Source: CAXBGS01 sp963975425 (GTDB lineage: Bacteria > Planctomycetota > Planctomycetia > Pirellulales > Pirellulaceae). Taken from it: a stretch of DNA of 64,000 nt. Shown piece after piece: positions 51,911 to 62,813 of the stretch. The notes beneath the pieces are model-generated. The model made no database searches, was not told where the DNA came from, and saw only the letters and a list, made by a program, of their open reading frames with translations. Both the position numbers and the translations under genes were made by a program. The stretch is taken from positions 372,001 to 436,000 of the forward strand of contig CAXBGS010000005.1 of assembly GCA_963975425.1 (NCBI GenBank), read 5' to 3'. Numbering within the stretch: the stretch's first letter is position 1; each line of letters opens with the position of its first letter.

Positions 51911-54376
51911 TTGTTTCTTTACCCCGCATTACTGCTCGGCTTTCTGTTTGTCGGTGTTCCGTTATTGGTTCACCTGATCAACATGCTTAGGCACCGCCGT
52001 CGACGTTGGGCGGCGATGGACTTCCTGCTCGCCAGCTATCGAAAGCAGAAAAAATGGATACGGCTGCGACAACTATTGCTGTTGCTGTCTCGTCTGGCGG
52101 TGGCCGCGCTGCTGATCGCCATGTTGTGTGGATGGAGCGGCGGCAATCGATTGCTTGGCGCTCTCGGGGGTCGCACGACGCATCATGTCGTGATCCTTGA
52201 TGACAGTTATTCGATGGGAGACGCCAGTGGCGGATCGACGGCTTACTCACGTTCGTTACAGGCATTGCAGGACTTGACGCGCCGACTTGCCAGCGAAGAC
52301 GGCAACCACCAACTGACCGTGATGCGGGCCAGTCGTGCCGCACTTGCGGTTCGTGGCGGCAGCGAAGCCGGCGATTCCGCGGCGGACCTTTCGGCACAAA
52401 CGATTTCCTCCGACGCCCGCTTGATCAATCGTGTGATGGCAACGCAGGCGTCTTCGGTGCGGACCGATATTACCGCCGCAGCCGAGTTGGCCGCAGAATT
52501 GGTTCGATCAACGCCGGCCGATTCGAAGTACATCTACATCGCAAGTGACTTTCGGCAACGTGATTGGCAGTCACCCGAGCGACTGGCCGAGTCGCTTCGC
52601 GGTGTCGAAGCCGACGAGGTCGAAGTGCGAATGATTGACTGTGCCGCGCCGCCGATCGGCAATCTGGGAATCACCAACGTCGCTGCCAGTGAAGACGTGT
52701 GGGTCGCGGGAGTCCCCGTCGTCGTCCGTGTTACCGTCCATAATTACGGCGATGCCCCCGTGCGAAATGTCTCAGTCGCCTGTCGAGTGATTCGGTATTC
52801 CTCGGAAGTGCAAGTTGCCGATCCGACACGACAATTCAGCGGCGAGGTTGAATCGCTGCCGGCGCTACTGATCGAATCGCTTGCCGCCGATGCCGAAATC
52901 ACCAAGTCGTTTCAAGTGTTCGTGACCGAAACCGGTACCCATGCGATTGAGGTTTCATTGCCCGATGATGCATTGTCGATCGACAACACGCGCAGCTGCA
53001 CCTTGCCGCTGTCGGACGCCGAAAAGGTACTGATCATCGACGGCGACGACACCGATCCGCGTGGCGCTTATCACGTCGCGGCGGTCTTGAATCCAGGCAG
53101 CCAAGTGCGAATCGGTGCGATTCCCGACGTGCAACCGACGTCTTTTCTGAGATCGATTTCGCTCGAAACCTTAGCCTCGTACCGCGCGGTGTACTTGATC
53201 GACGTCCCCACCATTAGCGCATCGGCCGCCGACGCGCTTCGGCAGTACGTCATGCGAGGCGGCGGCCTTGCTTTCTTCTTAGGTTCGGCGGTACGCAGCG
53301 AAGATTACAACCGCGAACTGTACGACGACGGCCGCTATTTGTTGCCGGGACGACTGGCCAAGCCGATTCCCTTGCCTCGGTCGGTCGAGCGAACATCGGG
53401 CGATATTATTTTCGCGGAACGCTCGTCCTATCTGGATCCACTCAGCGGCAGTGGCGATGCCGCATTCGCGCTGGTCGGCGTCGCGCAGTCTTGGTCGATC
53501 GAGGCGGAGTCTCTGGAACCGGAAAATTCGCCCGGCAGTGCCAACCCAACGCCAGAGACGAACCCAACGCTAGCGACGAATCAGCGCGACGACGTCATCA
53601 AACCGCGTATCCGTAAAGTCCTGGATCGAGTCGACGGACAACCAATGGTGTTGCAACACGATCTTGGCCGAGGCCGCGTAGTCACGGTCACAAGCGGGCT
53701 TGATGGCAGCTGGACCAACTGGCCCAGTGACCCGACCTTTGTCCCGTTCTTGCTGTTGACCAACGCGACGCTGTGGGGCGGAGCCGCAGCGCCGACCAGT
53801 CGCATCGTCGACGAGTCGCTCGTTCGCGTCCTGTCGTCGGTCGATTACGCGCCAGAGGCGTCGTACTTGCCGGCCACCGATGAACCGCCACGTGTGGCAA
53901 TCGACGTGACCGCCCAAGACGTCGACTCGGATGCATCGCCCAGCCCTGAAAGTGACGCCGAGCATCGTGGCGCCGTTATCCGCGTCGGATTTGATCCCAG
54001 TGAGATGGTCATCGATGGTGATGACAACGTCAATGAAATTTTGCGGCCGGGTGTGTCCGAATGGATGCTGACCCGCAGCGATGGCAGCACGACCGTCGTT
54101 CCGGTTGCGTCAGTGATTCGCACGGGCGAGGGCGATTTGAAACGGGCCGAGCAAGCCGAGATCGCTCAAGAATTGATGCCATTGAAAGTCAAGTTTGTCA
54201 GCAGCAGTGTGTGGAGCGAAGAGAATCGTACGGCCGGCAGTTCGACGTTTGCCTTGGTTCTATTGGGACTGTTAGGACTGGTGCTCGCTGCCGAACAATT
54301 GCTCGCGTACTTGGCTAGCTATCACGTTTCGACGGCACATCGTGGTGCCTCATCCATGGGGAGTCTGAAACGATGA
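51911..54376 (+). CDS. BatA-type membrane protein with VWA domain
   Basis: 821-residue protein with the N-terminal BatA double membrane region (start MFLYPALLLGFLFVGVPLLVHLINMLRHRRRRWAAMDFLL), a second helix (RQLLLLLSRLAVAALLIAMLCGW), then a VWA-like domain with VVILDDSYSMGDASGG (about 95-110). A CARDB-like beta domain and a GATase-like part (ALLIESLAADAEI onward, GGGLAFFLGSAV) follow, with one C-terminal helix (about 775-800). Start is TTG at 51911. It ends in ATGA overlap with the next gene. Confidence 0.8.
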   Translation: MFLYPALLLGFLFVGVPLLVHLINMLRHRRRRWAAMDFLLASYRKQKKWIRLRQLLLLLSRLAVAALLIAMLCGWSGGNRLLGALGGRTTHHVVILDDSYSMGDASGGSTAYSRSLQALQDLTRRLASEDGNHQLTVMRASRAALAVRGGSEAGDSAADLSAQTISSDARLINRVMATQASSVRTDITAAAELAAELVRSTPADSKYIYIASDFRQRDWQSPERLAESLRGVEADEVEVRMIDCAAPPIGNLGITNVAASEDVWVAGVPVVVRVTVHNYGDAPVRNVSVACRVIRYSSEVQVADPTRQFSGEVESLPALLIESLAADAEITKSFQVFVTETGTHAIEVSLPDDALSIDNTRSCTLPLSDAEKVLIIDGDDTDPRGAYHVAAVLNPGSQVRIGAIPDVQPTSFLRSISLETLASYRAVYLIDVPTISASAADALRQYVMRGGGLAFFLGSAVRSEDYNRELYDDGRYLLPGRLAKPIPLPRSVERTSGDIIFAERSSYLDPLSGSGDAAFALVGVAQSWSIEAESLEPENSPGSANPTPETNPTLATNQRDDVIKPRIRKVLDRVDGQPMVLQHDLGRGRVVTVTSGLDGSWTNWPSDPTFVPFLLLTNATLWGGAAAPTSRIVDESLVRVLSSVDYAPEASYLPATDEPPRVAIDVTAQDVDSDASPSPESDAEHRGAVIRVGFDPSEMVIDGDDNVNEILRPGVSEWMLTRSDGSTTVVPVASVIRTGEGDLKRAEQAEIAQELMPLKVKFVSSSVWSEENRTAGSSTFALVLLGLLGLVLAAEQLLAYLASYHVSTAHRGASSMGSLKR
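53543..53578 (+). repeat. 18-nt in-frame tandem duplication in the BatA-type gene
   Basis: AACCCAACGCCAGAGACG at 53543 and AACCCAACGCTAGCGACG at 53561 encode repeated NPT-ET/AT in a linker. Confidence 0.8.
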
Positions 54377-57150
54377 CTCAGCTAAGTCTCTTATCACTCG
54401 GCATGGCGCAAAGCGGTGCCCCGCAAAGCGCACGTCAGATCGTTTACGAGTTTGCACGTGCGACTTCACTAGAAGGCTGGTGGGTATGGGCATTGCTGTT
54501 GGGCAGCATCGCTGCGCTGTTGGTCTTGAGTGCACGATTTTATCGACGTGATGTCAACGAGTTACCTGCCACTGTGGGATGGACGTTGATCGCGCTGCGT
54601 CTGGTTGCGATCGCCGGATTGATTTTCTTTTTCTTTGATCTGCAGCGGCGAACGCAACGTTTGGTCACGCGGCCCAGCGAGGTCGCTGTTCTGGTCGACA
54701 CCAGTCAAAGCATGTCGTTGCCCGCCGATGCCGCCGCGTCCGGCGAAAGCCGATCACAACGTGTCCAGCGTTTACTTGCCGACACAAGCATGCTGGAAAA
54801 ACTTGCCAAAGAACATCGAGTCAGTGTCTATACGTTTGACGAAACCTCCGAAGCACGACTGATCGAAACGCGAGGCAACCGGGCTCAAGGCGAAACGGAT
54901 GTCGAATCGGATGAAACGTCCTCGGCCGCGGTGCCGGCGGCTCGACCGTGGGCGTGGATGGGTACCCTGTTTGTCGCGGCGGCTCTGTTACTTTCAGTGA
55001 TCTCGTTGCTGGTCGGGGCAACGGGGCGCAGCAGCATCGTCGGCCCGATCTTGATCACCACGGCCGTGACGTTGGTCCTGGGGATTGTCTCACTCGGCGG
55101 CGCTTTCACGGTTGCCACACAAACGTCGCTGGCCAACTTGCTGGGGATCAATCAAGCGGGTTCTTCGGCACAGCAGGCGACGATCGACGATGACGACGAC
55201 GTCAGCGACACCCCCGAACTTCGCGTGACCGATTGGGGACAAGAGATCGCCGCGGCCGGTGCGGAAAGCCGAATCGGTGACGCGATTCGCAGTGTGCTTG
55301 GCGATCACGATCCATCCACACTGGCGGGCATCGTGCTGGTCACCGACGGCCAGAACAACGGCGGCACCGATTCAAGTGTCGCCATCGCCGCGGCCCGGCG
55401 CAGCGCCGTCACGGTTTATCCGGTCGGGCTGGGCAGCAGCACCGCGCCGATCAACGTTCGCGTTGTCGATCTGGATGCACCGCGACGCGTTTATCCAGGC
55501 GACAAATTCGCCGTCACGGCGGTACTGCAAGCCAGCGGACAGAAGCCGTTGGAAGTCGACGTCCAATTGCTGGACGGACTCGATTCGGGTGAAGCGTCGC
55601 CGGGGGCGGGTGAAATCGTTGACTCGCAGCGGGTCAAAGTCGCCAGCGACGGGACATTGACCGGAATTCGTTTTGAGATCGAACCCGAATCGGTCGGTCA
55701 GCGCCGCTTGGCCGTGCGTGTCGTCGCTCCCCAAGAAGACCAAAACGCTCAAGACGATCTCCGCGACGCGCGTTACGAAGTCGTGTCGAGAAAACTGCGA
55801 GTGTTATTGATCGCCGGTGGACCGACGCGTGAGTATCGGTTTGTTCGCAACCTGTTGTATCGCGACGAATCGGTTGAACTGGACGCGTGGCTGCAAACCG
55901 GTCAAGCCGGCATGAGCCAAGACGCCGACAAAGTCTTGCAGTCGTTCCCACCCAATGCCGAAGCGTTATTTCAGTACGATGCGATCGCGCTATTCGATCC
56001 CGACTGGATGGCCATTAGCGCCGAGTCAATGAACTTGCTTGACCGTTGGTTGTCGCAACAGGCCGGTGGCATGATCATTGTCGCTGGTCCGGTCTATCAT
56101 CCCCAGTGGACTCGCCTGCGAACCGATCCACGTGTTTCCAAGGTCGCCGGTTTTTTTCCCGTCAACATTTCCACTCGCGGGCCGCTGTTGGTCGGCGGAC
56201 GGCAAGGGGGCGAGAACGCATGGCCACCGAAATTAACGCCGGAAGCAAGGCGAGCCGATTTCTTGTGGATCACCGGCGACCCGGCCGAGAGCGAACAAGC
56301 ATGGGCTGATTTCAGCGGCGTGTACGACTACGTCGGCGTGCGTGATCCGAAACCAGGCGCAAAGGTCTATGCCTATTTCTCGGATCCGACAACGGAGGTC
56401 GGCGATTCGCTGCCGGTTTACATGGCCAGTCAGTTTTATGGCGCCGGGCGCGTTTACTTTCAAGGAAGTGGCGAGATGTGGCGTCTGCGTGGCGAAAGCG
56501 ACTCGTACTTCGACAGCTATTACACCAAGTTATTACGCTGGGTCAGCGAAGGCCGCTTGCTGCGCGACAGCAACCGCGGCGTGCTATTGGTTGACTCATC
56601 ACGAGCGATGGTTGGCGACACGATCACCGTCCGCGCGGTATTGACCGACGAACAATTCGAACCGCTCGATGTCACCGAAGTGAACGCCAAACTGTTGGCA
56701 CCCGGCGGGCGCATCGATGACATTCGTCTTTTACCGCTCAAAGGCGAACCCCGTGCCGGCACATACGGTGGTCGTTTCATCGTTCGTGAAGCGGGCAGCT
56801 ATGAGATTCGTTTAACGCTGGGCAACGCTTTGGATGAACAAGTATTGCGACAAAACGTCCAAGTCCGTTTGCCGACCGTGGAACTTGAGCGTCCCAAGCG
56901 TAACGATGATGCGCTGCTGCAGGTCGCGACTCTGACGGGCGGACGATACATGCCGATGGATCCCGAAACACAACCGGCCAATGTTGCGACAGAGCTAATC
57001 CAGTTGCTGCGGCCTCAACCCCAAACGACGATTCTGCCGGGCACGCCTGACCGCGATTTCACTCAGCGGCGCAACGCCGTCCTGATGTGGCTGATCGCTT
57101 CGGTGTTGACGATGGAGTGGATCGTCCGTCGCTTACACCGGCTCGCTTAG
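54373..57150 (+). CDS. Membrane protein with VWA-like and class I glutamine-amidotransferase-like parts
   Basis: 925-residue protein. Two helices near the N-terminus (about 37-55 and 73-93), then a MIDAS-type VWA motif VAVLVDTSQSMSLP (about 103-116), two more helices (about 197-215 and 222-248) inside the VWA part, then VLVTDGQNNGG. From about 474 a domain starts LRVLLIAGGPTREYRFVRNLLYRDESV, like class I glutamine amidotransferases but with no clear catalytic Cys, so it may be a degenerate one. A single helix ends the protein. The start overlaps the BatA-type stop. Confidence 0.75.
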   Translation: MTQLSLLSLGMAQSGAPQSARQIVYEFARATSLEGWWVWALLLGSIAALLVLSARFYRRDVNELPATVGWTLIALRLVAIAGLIFFFFDLQRRTQRLVTRPSEVAVLVDTSQSMSLPADAAASGESRSQRVQRLLADTSMLEKLAKEHRVSVYTFDETSEARLIETRGNRAQGETDVESDETSSAAVPAARPWAWMGTLFVAAALLLSVISLLVGATGRSSIVGPILITTAVTLVLGIVSLGGAFTVATQTSLANLLGINQAGSSAQQATIDDDDDVSDTPELRVTDWGQEIAAAGAESRIGDAIRSVLGDHDPSTLAGIVLVTDGQNNGGTDSSVAIAAARRSAVTVYPVGLGSSTAPINVRVVDLDAPRRVYPGDKFAVTAVLQASGQKPLEVDVQLLDGLDSGEASPGAGEIVDSQRVKVASDGTLTGIRFEIEPESVGQRRLAVRVVAPQEDQNAQDDLRDARYEVVSRKLRVLLIAGGPTREYRFVRNLLYRDESVELDAWLQTGQAGMSQDADKVLQSFPPNAEALFQYDAIALFDPDWMAISAESMNLLDRWLSQQAGGMIIVAGPVYHPQWTRLRTDPRVSKVAGFFPVNISTRGPLLVGGRQGGENAWPPKLTPEARRADFLWITGDPAESEQAWADFSGVYDYVGVRDPKPGAKVYAYFSDPTTEVGDSLPVYMASQFYGAGRVYFQGSGEMWRLRGESDSYFDSYYTKLLRWVSEGRLLRDSNRGVLLVDSSRAMVGDTITVRAVLTDEQFEPLDVTEVNAKLLAPGGRIDDIRLLPLKGEPRAGTYGGRFIVREAGSYEIRLTLGNALDEQVLRQNVQVRLPTVELERPKRNDDALLQVATLTGGRYMPMDPETQPANVATELIQLLRPQPQTTILPGTPDRDFTQRRNAVLMWLIASVLTMEWIVRRLHRLA

Positions 57151-57163
57151 GAATCTGCTCTTT

Positions 57164-59470
57164 ATGACTCAAACGCCCGAACTCGAATCGAGCCTCGTCG
57201 CACTGCTGCAGTCGCTTCGGCAGCGTGTGCGTCGATACGTGGTGTGGGATTCGCTGTTGGCGATCGCCGTCGTCGTGCTGGGTGCCTTCTGGATCGGGAT
57301 CGCACTCGATTACGGCCCGGTGATGCTGGGCGGAACCGAGATGCCGCGATTGGCCCGCATGATTCTGTTGCTAATCCTGGGTGTACTGCTGCTGGCCATC
57401 GTTTCCAAGATGCTGATCGGACGACTGCGACGACCGTTACCCAATGACAGCTTGGCATTGTTGGTCGAGCGACATCACCCACAATTGGGCGGCCGACTTG
57501 TCACGGCGGTGCAACTGACGCGGCCGGATCGCACTGGCGATTCGCACGCACCTGAATTGCTCGATCGCGTCTGCCAGCAGGCTGCCGCGGCAGTGGACCG
57601 GGTCGACCCCAACCGTGTGTTCCGATGGCAGCCGCTGATTCATAAAGCCCTGATTGCCGCGCCACTGCTGTTCGCGGCGATTGTGCTGGCCATCGTCAGC
57701 CCACAAGCCTTTGGCCGCGCCGCCGGTCGACTTTCGCTGCTCAGCGACGATCCATGGCCGCGCCGGGCGTCGCTTGAGATGGTCGGGATCGAAATGCCCG
57801 TGATTTCGCCTGCCGAAGACGACATCAATGTTCCTGAACTGAAATCGTTTACGGACAAAACCATCCGGTTACCCATCGGCAGCGACGGTAGCTTGCGGAT
57901 TCGTGCCGCCGCCAACGATGCGGAAGTCCCCGTCGTTTGCACGGTTCACTACTGGACCGACGAAGGCACGCGAGGTCAATCGAACATGCGACGCGTCGGC
58001 CGCGTTGTTGATGGTTATCAGTCATTCATTCTGGACGGTCCGCCGCTGGCCGGACTTAGTGAGTCGTTCACGATGAGCGTTCGCGGACTGGACGATCGCT
58101 TGGACGGATATCGCGTCGAAGCTGTGCCGCCGCCGGCACTGACAGACATGACAATCGATGTTCGCTACCCGGCTTACTTGCGGGACGACGCGAGCGACAC
58201 CGTCGACTTGCAGACCCAGTACAAAGCCGGTTTGCGGATCAGCGAGGGCAGCGATGTGACCATGCGTGCGACCAGCAGTTTGCCGCTGGGTGAAATGCAA
58301 GTACTGATCAAGACCGACGCGGGCGAAGAACTTGTGACGGATATTGATTTTTCACAAAATCGCACGCAAGCGAATTTGCATCTTCCGCATTTTGATACCG
58401 CGACGGCCATACGCATTGTCCCCATCGACGTCGACGGCATTTCGGCGCAAGCGGCGTATCGATACTTTTTGGGCGTGGTTTTGGACCAACCACCGGAACT
58501 GAAACTTGACTTGCAGGGCATCGGAACGGCGGTCACGCCGATCGCAAGGCTGCCGATCGCCGTTCACGCGGTCGACGACTATGGCATCGAGTCATTAACC
58601 GTGTCGGTCGCTCCGGCCGCAGATTCGGAAGTGGATGGCGTCGCAAGCACTCAGCCTGATCTTGATCGCAGCGGTGAAGCGGTCACCGAACTGGACCTGC
58701 GTGACTTACAAGCTGCCGGGCAGATGCCGGAAATCAAACCCGGTGGCGCGATCAACGTGTTCGGCGAGGCCAGCGACCGATACGATCTCGGCGAATCACA
58801 CCTCACTCGCAGCGAAGTGTTCCGGTTGCAGGTCGTGACCGCGGACAAACTGTTGTCACTGATGGAACGTCGTGAACTCGCCCTGCGAGCCAGATTGGAA
58901 CAAACGATCGACGAGACGCGGAACCTGCGTGAGGCGTTGGACGTGTTGCGGCGACGTTCAATGGAGGCTGCCGAGACTGATGCTGTCGACGAGGCCCAAC
59001 GGACTCGCGATCAACAGCTGCACCGATTGCGTTCCCAACAAAGCGGCTTACAAGCGAGTAAAACGGGCGAGGAACTGTCGGGAATCGCAGCCTCGCTGGA
59101 CGACCTGTTGCAAGAAATGATCAACAACCGAGTCGACTCGGTGGACCGCCGCGAACGAATCGGAACAGGGGTCCGCGATCCGCTTCGCCAGATCATTGCG
59201 GAACCTCTGCGTCGTTTGCAGGTCCAAATCAAAGACGTCGAAGCGGCCGAACATCATTCCGCCGAAGCCGCCGAAAACGCCAAATTTGCCGTTGAGTCGG
59301 CGGAAGAAGTCTTATTGCGGCTCACTGAAGTTCTCGAGCGGATGCTTGACCTGGAAAGCTACAATGAAATCCTGGACATGGTCCGTGAACTGATCGATGA
59401 CCAGCAGGAATTGCTGGACGAGACCAAACAAGAACGCAAAAAACGGGTCTTGGACCTCTTTAAAAACTGA
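57164..59470 (+). CDS. DUF4175-like membrane protein with C-terminal coiled coil
   Basis: 768-residue protein. Helices at about 26-50, 63-85 and 160-180; then a long soluble part with beta-type sequence (about 200-560, e.g. PPPALTDMTIDVRYPAYLRDD) and a coiled coil with many Glu, Arg and Leu (about 565-768, SLMERRELALRARLEQTID). The layout, not the exact motif, recalls DUF4175 proteins found in MoxR clusters. Function unknown. One-base overlap of the next ATG with its stop. Confidence 0.65.
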   Translation: MTQTPELESSLVALLQSLRQRVRRYVVWDSLLAIAVVVLGAFWIGIALDYGPVMLGGTEMPRLARMILLLILGVLLLAIVSKMLIGRLRRPLPNDSLALLVERHHPQLGGRLVTAVQLTRPDRTGDSHAPELLDRVCQQAAAAVDRVDPNRVFRWQPLIHKALIAAPLLFAAIVLAIVSPQAFGRAAGRLSLLSDDPWPRRASLEMVGIEMPVISPAEDDINVPELKSFTDKTIRLPIGSDGSLRIRAAANDAEVPVVCTVHYWTDEGTRGQSNMRRVGRVVDGYQSFILDGPPLAGLSESFTMSVRGLDDRLDGYRVEAVPPPALTDMTIDVRYPAYLRDDASDTVDLQTQYKAGLRISEGSDVTMRATSSLPLGEMQVLIKTDAGEELVTDIDFSQNRTQANLHLPHFDTATAIRIVPIDVDGISAQAAYRYFLGVVLDQPPELKLDLQGIGTAVTPIARLPIAVHAVDDYGIESLTVSVAPAADSEVDGVASTQPDLDRSGEAVTELDLRDLQAAGQMPEIKPGGAINVFGEASDRYDLGESHLTRSEVFRLQVVTADKLLSLMERRELALRARLEQTIDETRNLREALDVLRRRSMEAAETDAVDEAQRTRDQQLHRLRSQQSGLQASKTGEELSGIAASLDDLLQEMINNRVDSVDRRERIGTGVRDPLRQIIAEPLRRLQVQIKDVEAAEHHSAEAAENAKFAVESAEEVLLRLTEVLERMLDLESYNEILDMVRELIDDQQELLDETKQERKKRVLDLFKN

Positions 59471-61401
59471 TGGTGAAGTTGATGGACCAATCCGTAACTC
59501 GAATCCGGCCGAAAACGATCTCGTTTGGTATCGCTTTTCTGCTTGCCGCCTCATTCTCTTGGGGGTTCACCGCTTCGCTGGCACAGGACGCTGGCTCGTT
59601 GCTGCAAGAGAACGGTTCTTCACCGCAGGAAACGGGCTCGGCGCCACAAAGCACAGGACTCGCCGAACGACAGACCGGCGTCGCCCAGCGATACCAACGA
59701 CTCGAAGAACTGTTATTGCGTCTCGCTGATGTCGAGGCCACCGAGAATCCCGAGCGTGCAGCATTACTGCGACGCGCGGCGCGACAATCACGCGATCAAT
59801 TCGTGCTGAACAAAATTCAATCGGCCTCCGACGCGCTACGCACGCAGCAGTTTCAGAGCGCGGTTGAAAATCAGGGTGACGCGACCGAGGGATTGCAGGC
59901 GATGCTGAAATTGCTGCTTAGCGAAGACCGATCCAAACGCATTCGCGACGAAAAGGAACGCATTGCCAATCTGATCAAGAACATCAAACGCATCGAGCGA
60001 GCCCAACGCAGCACCCGCGCAAAAGCCGAAAACGGTGCCGAGCTGGACGACGTTCTGAAAGACCAGCAGTCGATCGGTGATCGCAGCGAAGAGTTAAGCC
60101 AAGAGTTATCGGAATCCAACGCAAGTGATGCCGATCCATCCGATGCAGAATCGTCGAACTCATCGGACGAACAAGAGGACAGCAAGTCCGACAAGAACGA
60201 CCAAGATCAACAGGACGATTCCGGCGACGAACCGTCACAGGAGGATGAAGAGAGCAAAGAGTCAAAAGATTCCAAAGACAATGACGAGCCGTCCGGAGAA
60301 GAGGAGGGTGCTGAACAGGAGGGTTCGAAGTCGAAATCGTCTGATTCTGAATCATCCAAATCGAAAGCTTCGCAGTCCAGTGAGTCCAAGTCCGAAGAAT
60401 CGAAGTCGAGTGAATCGAAGTCGAGCGAATCGAAATCGAGTGAGTCACAGTCAAGCGAATCGCAATCCAGCGAATCACAATCGAGTGAGTCACAGTCAAG
60501 CGAATCGGAATCTGAACAGTCGCAATCAGATTCCCCACAATCAGACGAACAGAGTCCTCAAAGCAACCAGCCGCAATCGCCCGAGCAGCAGGCCGAACAG
60601 AGTTTAAAGCAGGCGATCGAGAAAATGCGTCAGGCGGAAAAGGAACTCGAGGATGCCAAACGGGACAAGGCGACCGGAAAACAGCGTGAAGCCGAAGAGA
60701 ACCTTCGTCAGGCAATCGATCGGTTGGAAAAGATTTTGCGGCAGCTGCGAGAAGAAGAGATGCAGCGAGAACTCGCACGTCTGGAAGCGCGCTTTCGTAA
60801 AATGGCCGCGATGCAGTCCCAAGTGCTCGATGATACCGTCACTCTGTCGGCCACGCCGAAGACGCAACGCAATCGTCAAACCGATTTGAAGTCGGGTGAA
60901 CTCGCCTTTGAAGAGAAGAAAATCACCTTGGAAGCCGACCGCGCCATGCTGCTACTCCGCGAAGAAGGCTCAAGTGTCGCGTTCCCCGAAGTGGTTTCGC
61001 AAATCCGCGACGACACCATGCGGGTGACCGACCGATTGGGGCAATCCAAGATCGACGCGGTCACTCAAGGGATCCAGCAAGACATATTGGCGGCGCTTGA
61101 GGAGATGATTGGCGCCCTTCAAAAGGCTCAGCGCGACCTGGAGAAACAGCGCCAGCAGCAGCAACAGCCACCTTCTGGCGGAAGTCCGGGGGAACAACCC
61201 CTCGTCCAGGCTCTTGCCGAGCTAAAATTAATACGAACGATGGAAACGAGGGTCAAATCGACCACGGAACGGTATTCGGGACTCTTGGAGTCGGGAGAAT
61301 CGACGACAGATGACGTGCTTCCCTTGCTGCAAAACCTGTCCGAACGCCAAAATCGGCTATACCGCATCACTCGCGATCTGGTATTAAAACGAAATCAATA
61401 A
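59470..61401 (+). CDS. Exported Ser/Glu/Lys/Gln-rich coiled-coil protein
   Basis: 643-residue protein with a signal sequence (about 1-40) and a mature part built from Glu/Gln/Lys/Ser. Residues 45-215 and 368-470 look helical, probably coiled coils. The middle is a disordered Ser/Glu tract with nine SSES[KQE] units at 303-347. The C-terminal part has LDDTVTLSATPKTQRNRQTDL and QQQQPPSGG. I cannot assign a function. Its ATG overlaps the previous stop by one base and it is followed by the next gene after 14 bases. Confidence 0.7.
   Translation: MVKLMDQSVTRIRPKTISFGIAFLLAASFSWGFTASLAQDAGSLLQENGSSPQETGSAPQSTGLAERQTGVAQRYQRLEELLLRLADVEATENPERAALLRRAARQSRDQFVLNKIQSASDALRTQQFQSAVENQGDATEGLQAMLKLLLSEDRSKRIRDEKERIANLIKNIKRIERAQRSTRAKAENGAELDDVLKDQQSIGDRSEELSQELSESNASDADPSDAESSNSSDEQEDSKSDKNDQDQQDDSGDEPSQEDEESKESKDSKDNDEPSGEEEGAEQEGSKSKSSDSESSKSKASQSSESKSEESKSSESKSSESKSSESQSSESQSSESQSSESQSSESESEQSQSDSPQSDEQSPQSNQPQSPEQQAEQSLKQAIEKMRQAEKELEDAKRDKATGKQREAEENLRQAIDRLEKILRQLREEEMQRELARLEARFRKMAAMQSQVLDDTVTLSATPKTQRNRQTDLKSGELAFEEKKITLEADRAMLLLREEGSSVAFPEVVSQIRDDTMRVTDRLGQSKIDAVTQGIQQDILAALEEMIGALQKAQRDLEKQRQQQQQPPSGGSPGEQPLVQALAELKLIRTMETRVKSTTERYSGLLESGESTTDDVLPLLQNLSERQNRLYRITRDLVLKRNQ
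60376..60510 (+). repeat. 15-nt tandem repeat, nine units, encoding SSESK/SSESQ
   Basis: Nine in-frame units from 60376 to 60510, first SSESK and SEESK, then SSESK twice, SSESQ four times and SSESE. Silent-site changes (AGT/AGC, TCG/TCA/TCC, GAA/GAG) show the units are not fresh duplicates. Confidence 0.9.
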
Positions 61402-61415
61402 AATGCGAGGTGATC

Positions 61416-62492
<1,077 letters not shown>

Positions 62493-62813
62493 GTCGGCCG
62501 CGAGAAGTTCAACGGTGTAATGGACGCGGTCGATGCGAATCGAACGCGCATCCGATGCGTCACCGCTGCCATCTCGTATGGACGAGCCTTGTTGCAGACG
62601 CGAGACGCGTTGCAAACATGAGTCGACGTTTGGTGCGGCACGGGATCATTACCTATTCAAGCCAAGCCCGGATGGCTTGATGAGGATACATCGCGGCTCA
62701 CGCCGAGGATGCTTTGCGCATGATTGGCCAAGCCCCTGAGTTGCTTGAAATTCGCGTTGCTCGGAATTCGCGTTGCTTGGAATTCGAGACCAAGTGGATC
62801 AACGACGCCGTTC
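62493..62813. other. Spacer after the MoxR operon
   Basis: 321 bases between the end of the plus-strand operon and the end of the minus-strand beta-barrel gene. It contains a 16-base tandem triplet at 62740. No terminator hairpin with T-tract was recognised on either strand. Confidence 0.5.
62740..62787. repeat. 16-nt tandem repeat, three units
   Basis: GTTGCTTGAAATTCGC, GTTGCTCGGAATTCGC and GTTGCTTGGAATTCGA lie end to end at 62740, 62756 and 62772. Non-coding. Confidence 0.9.
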
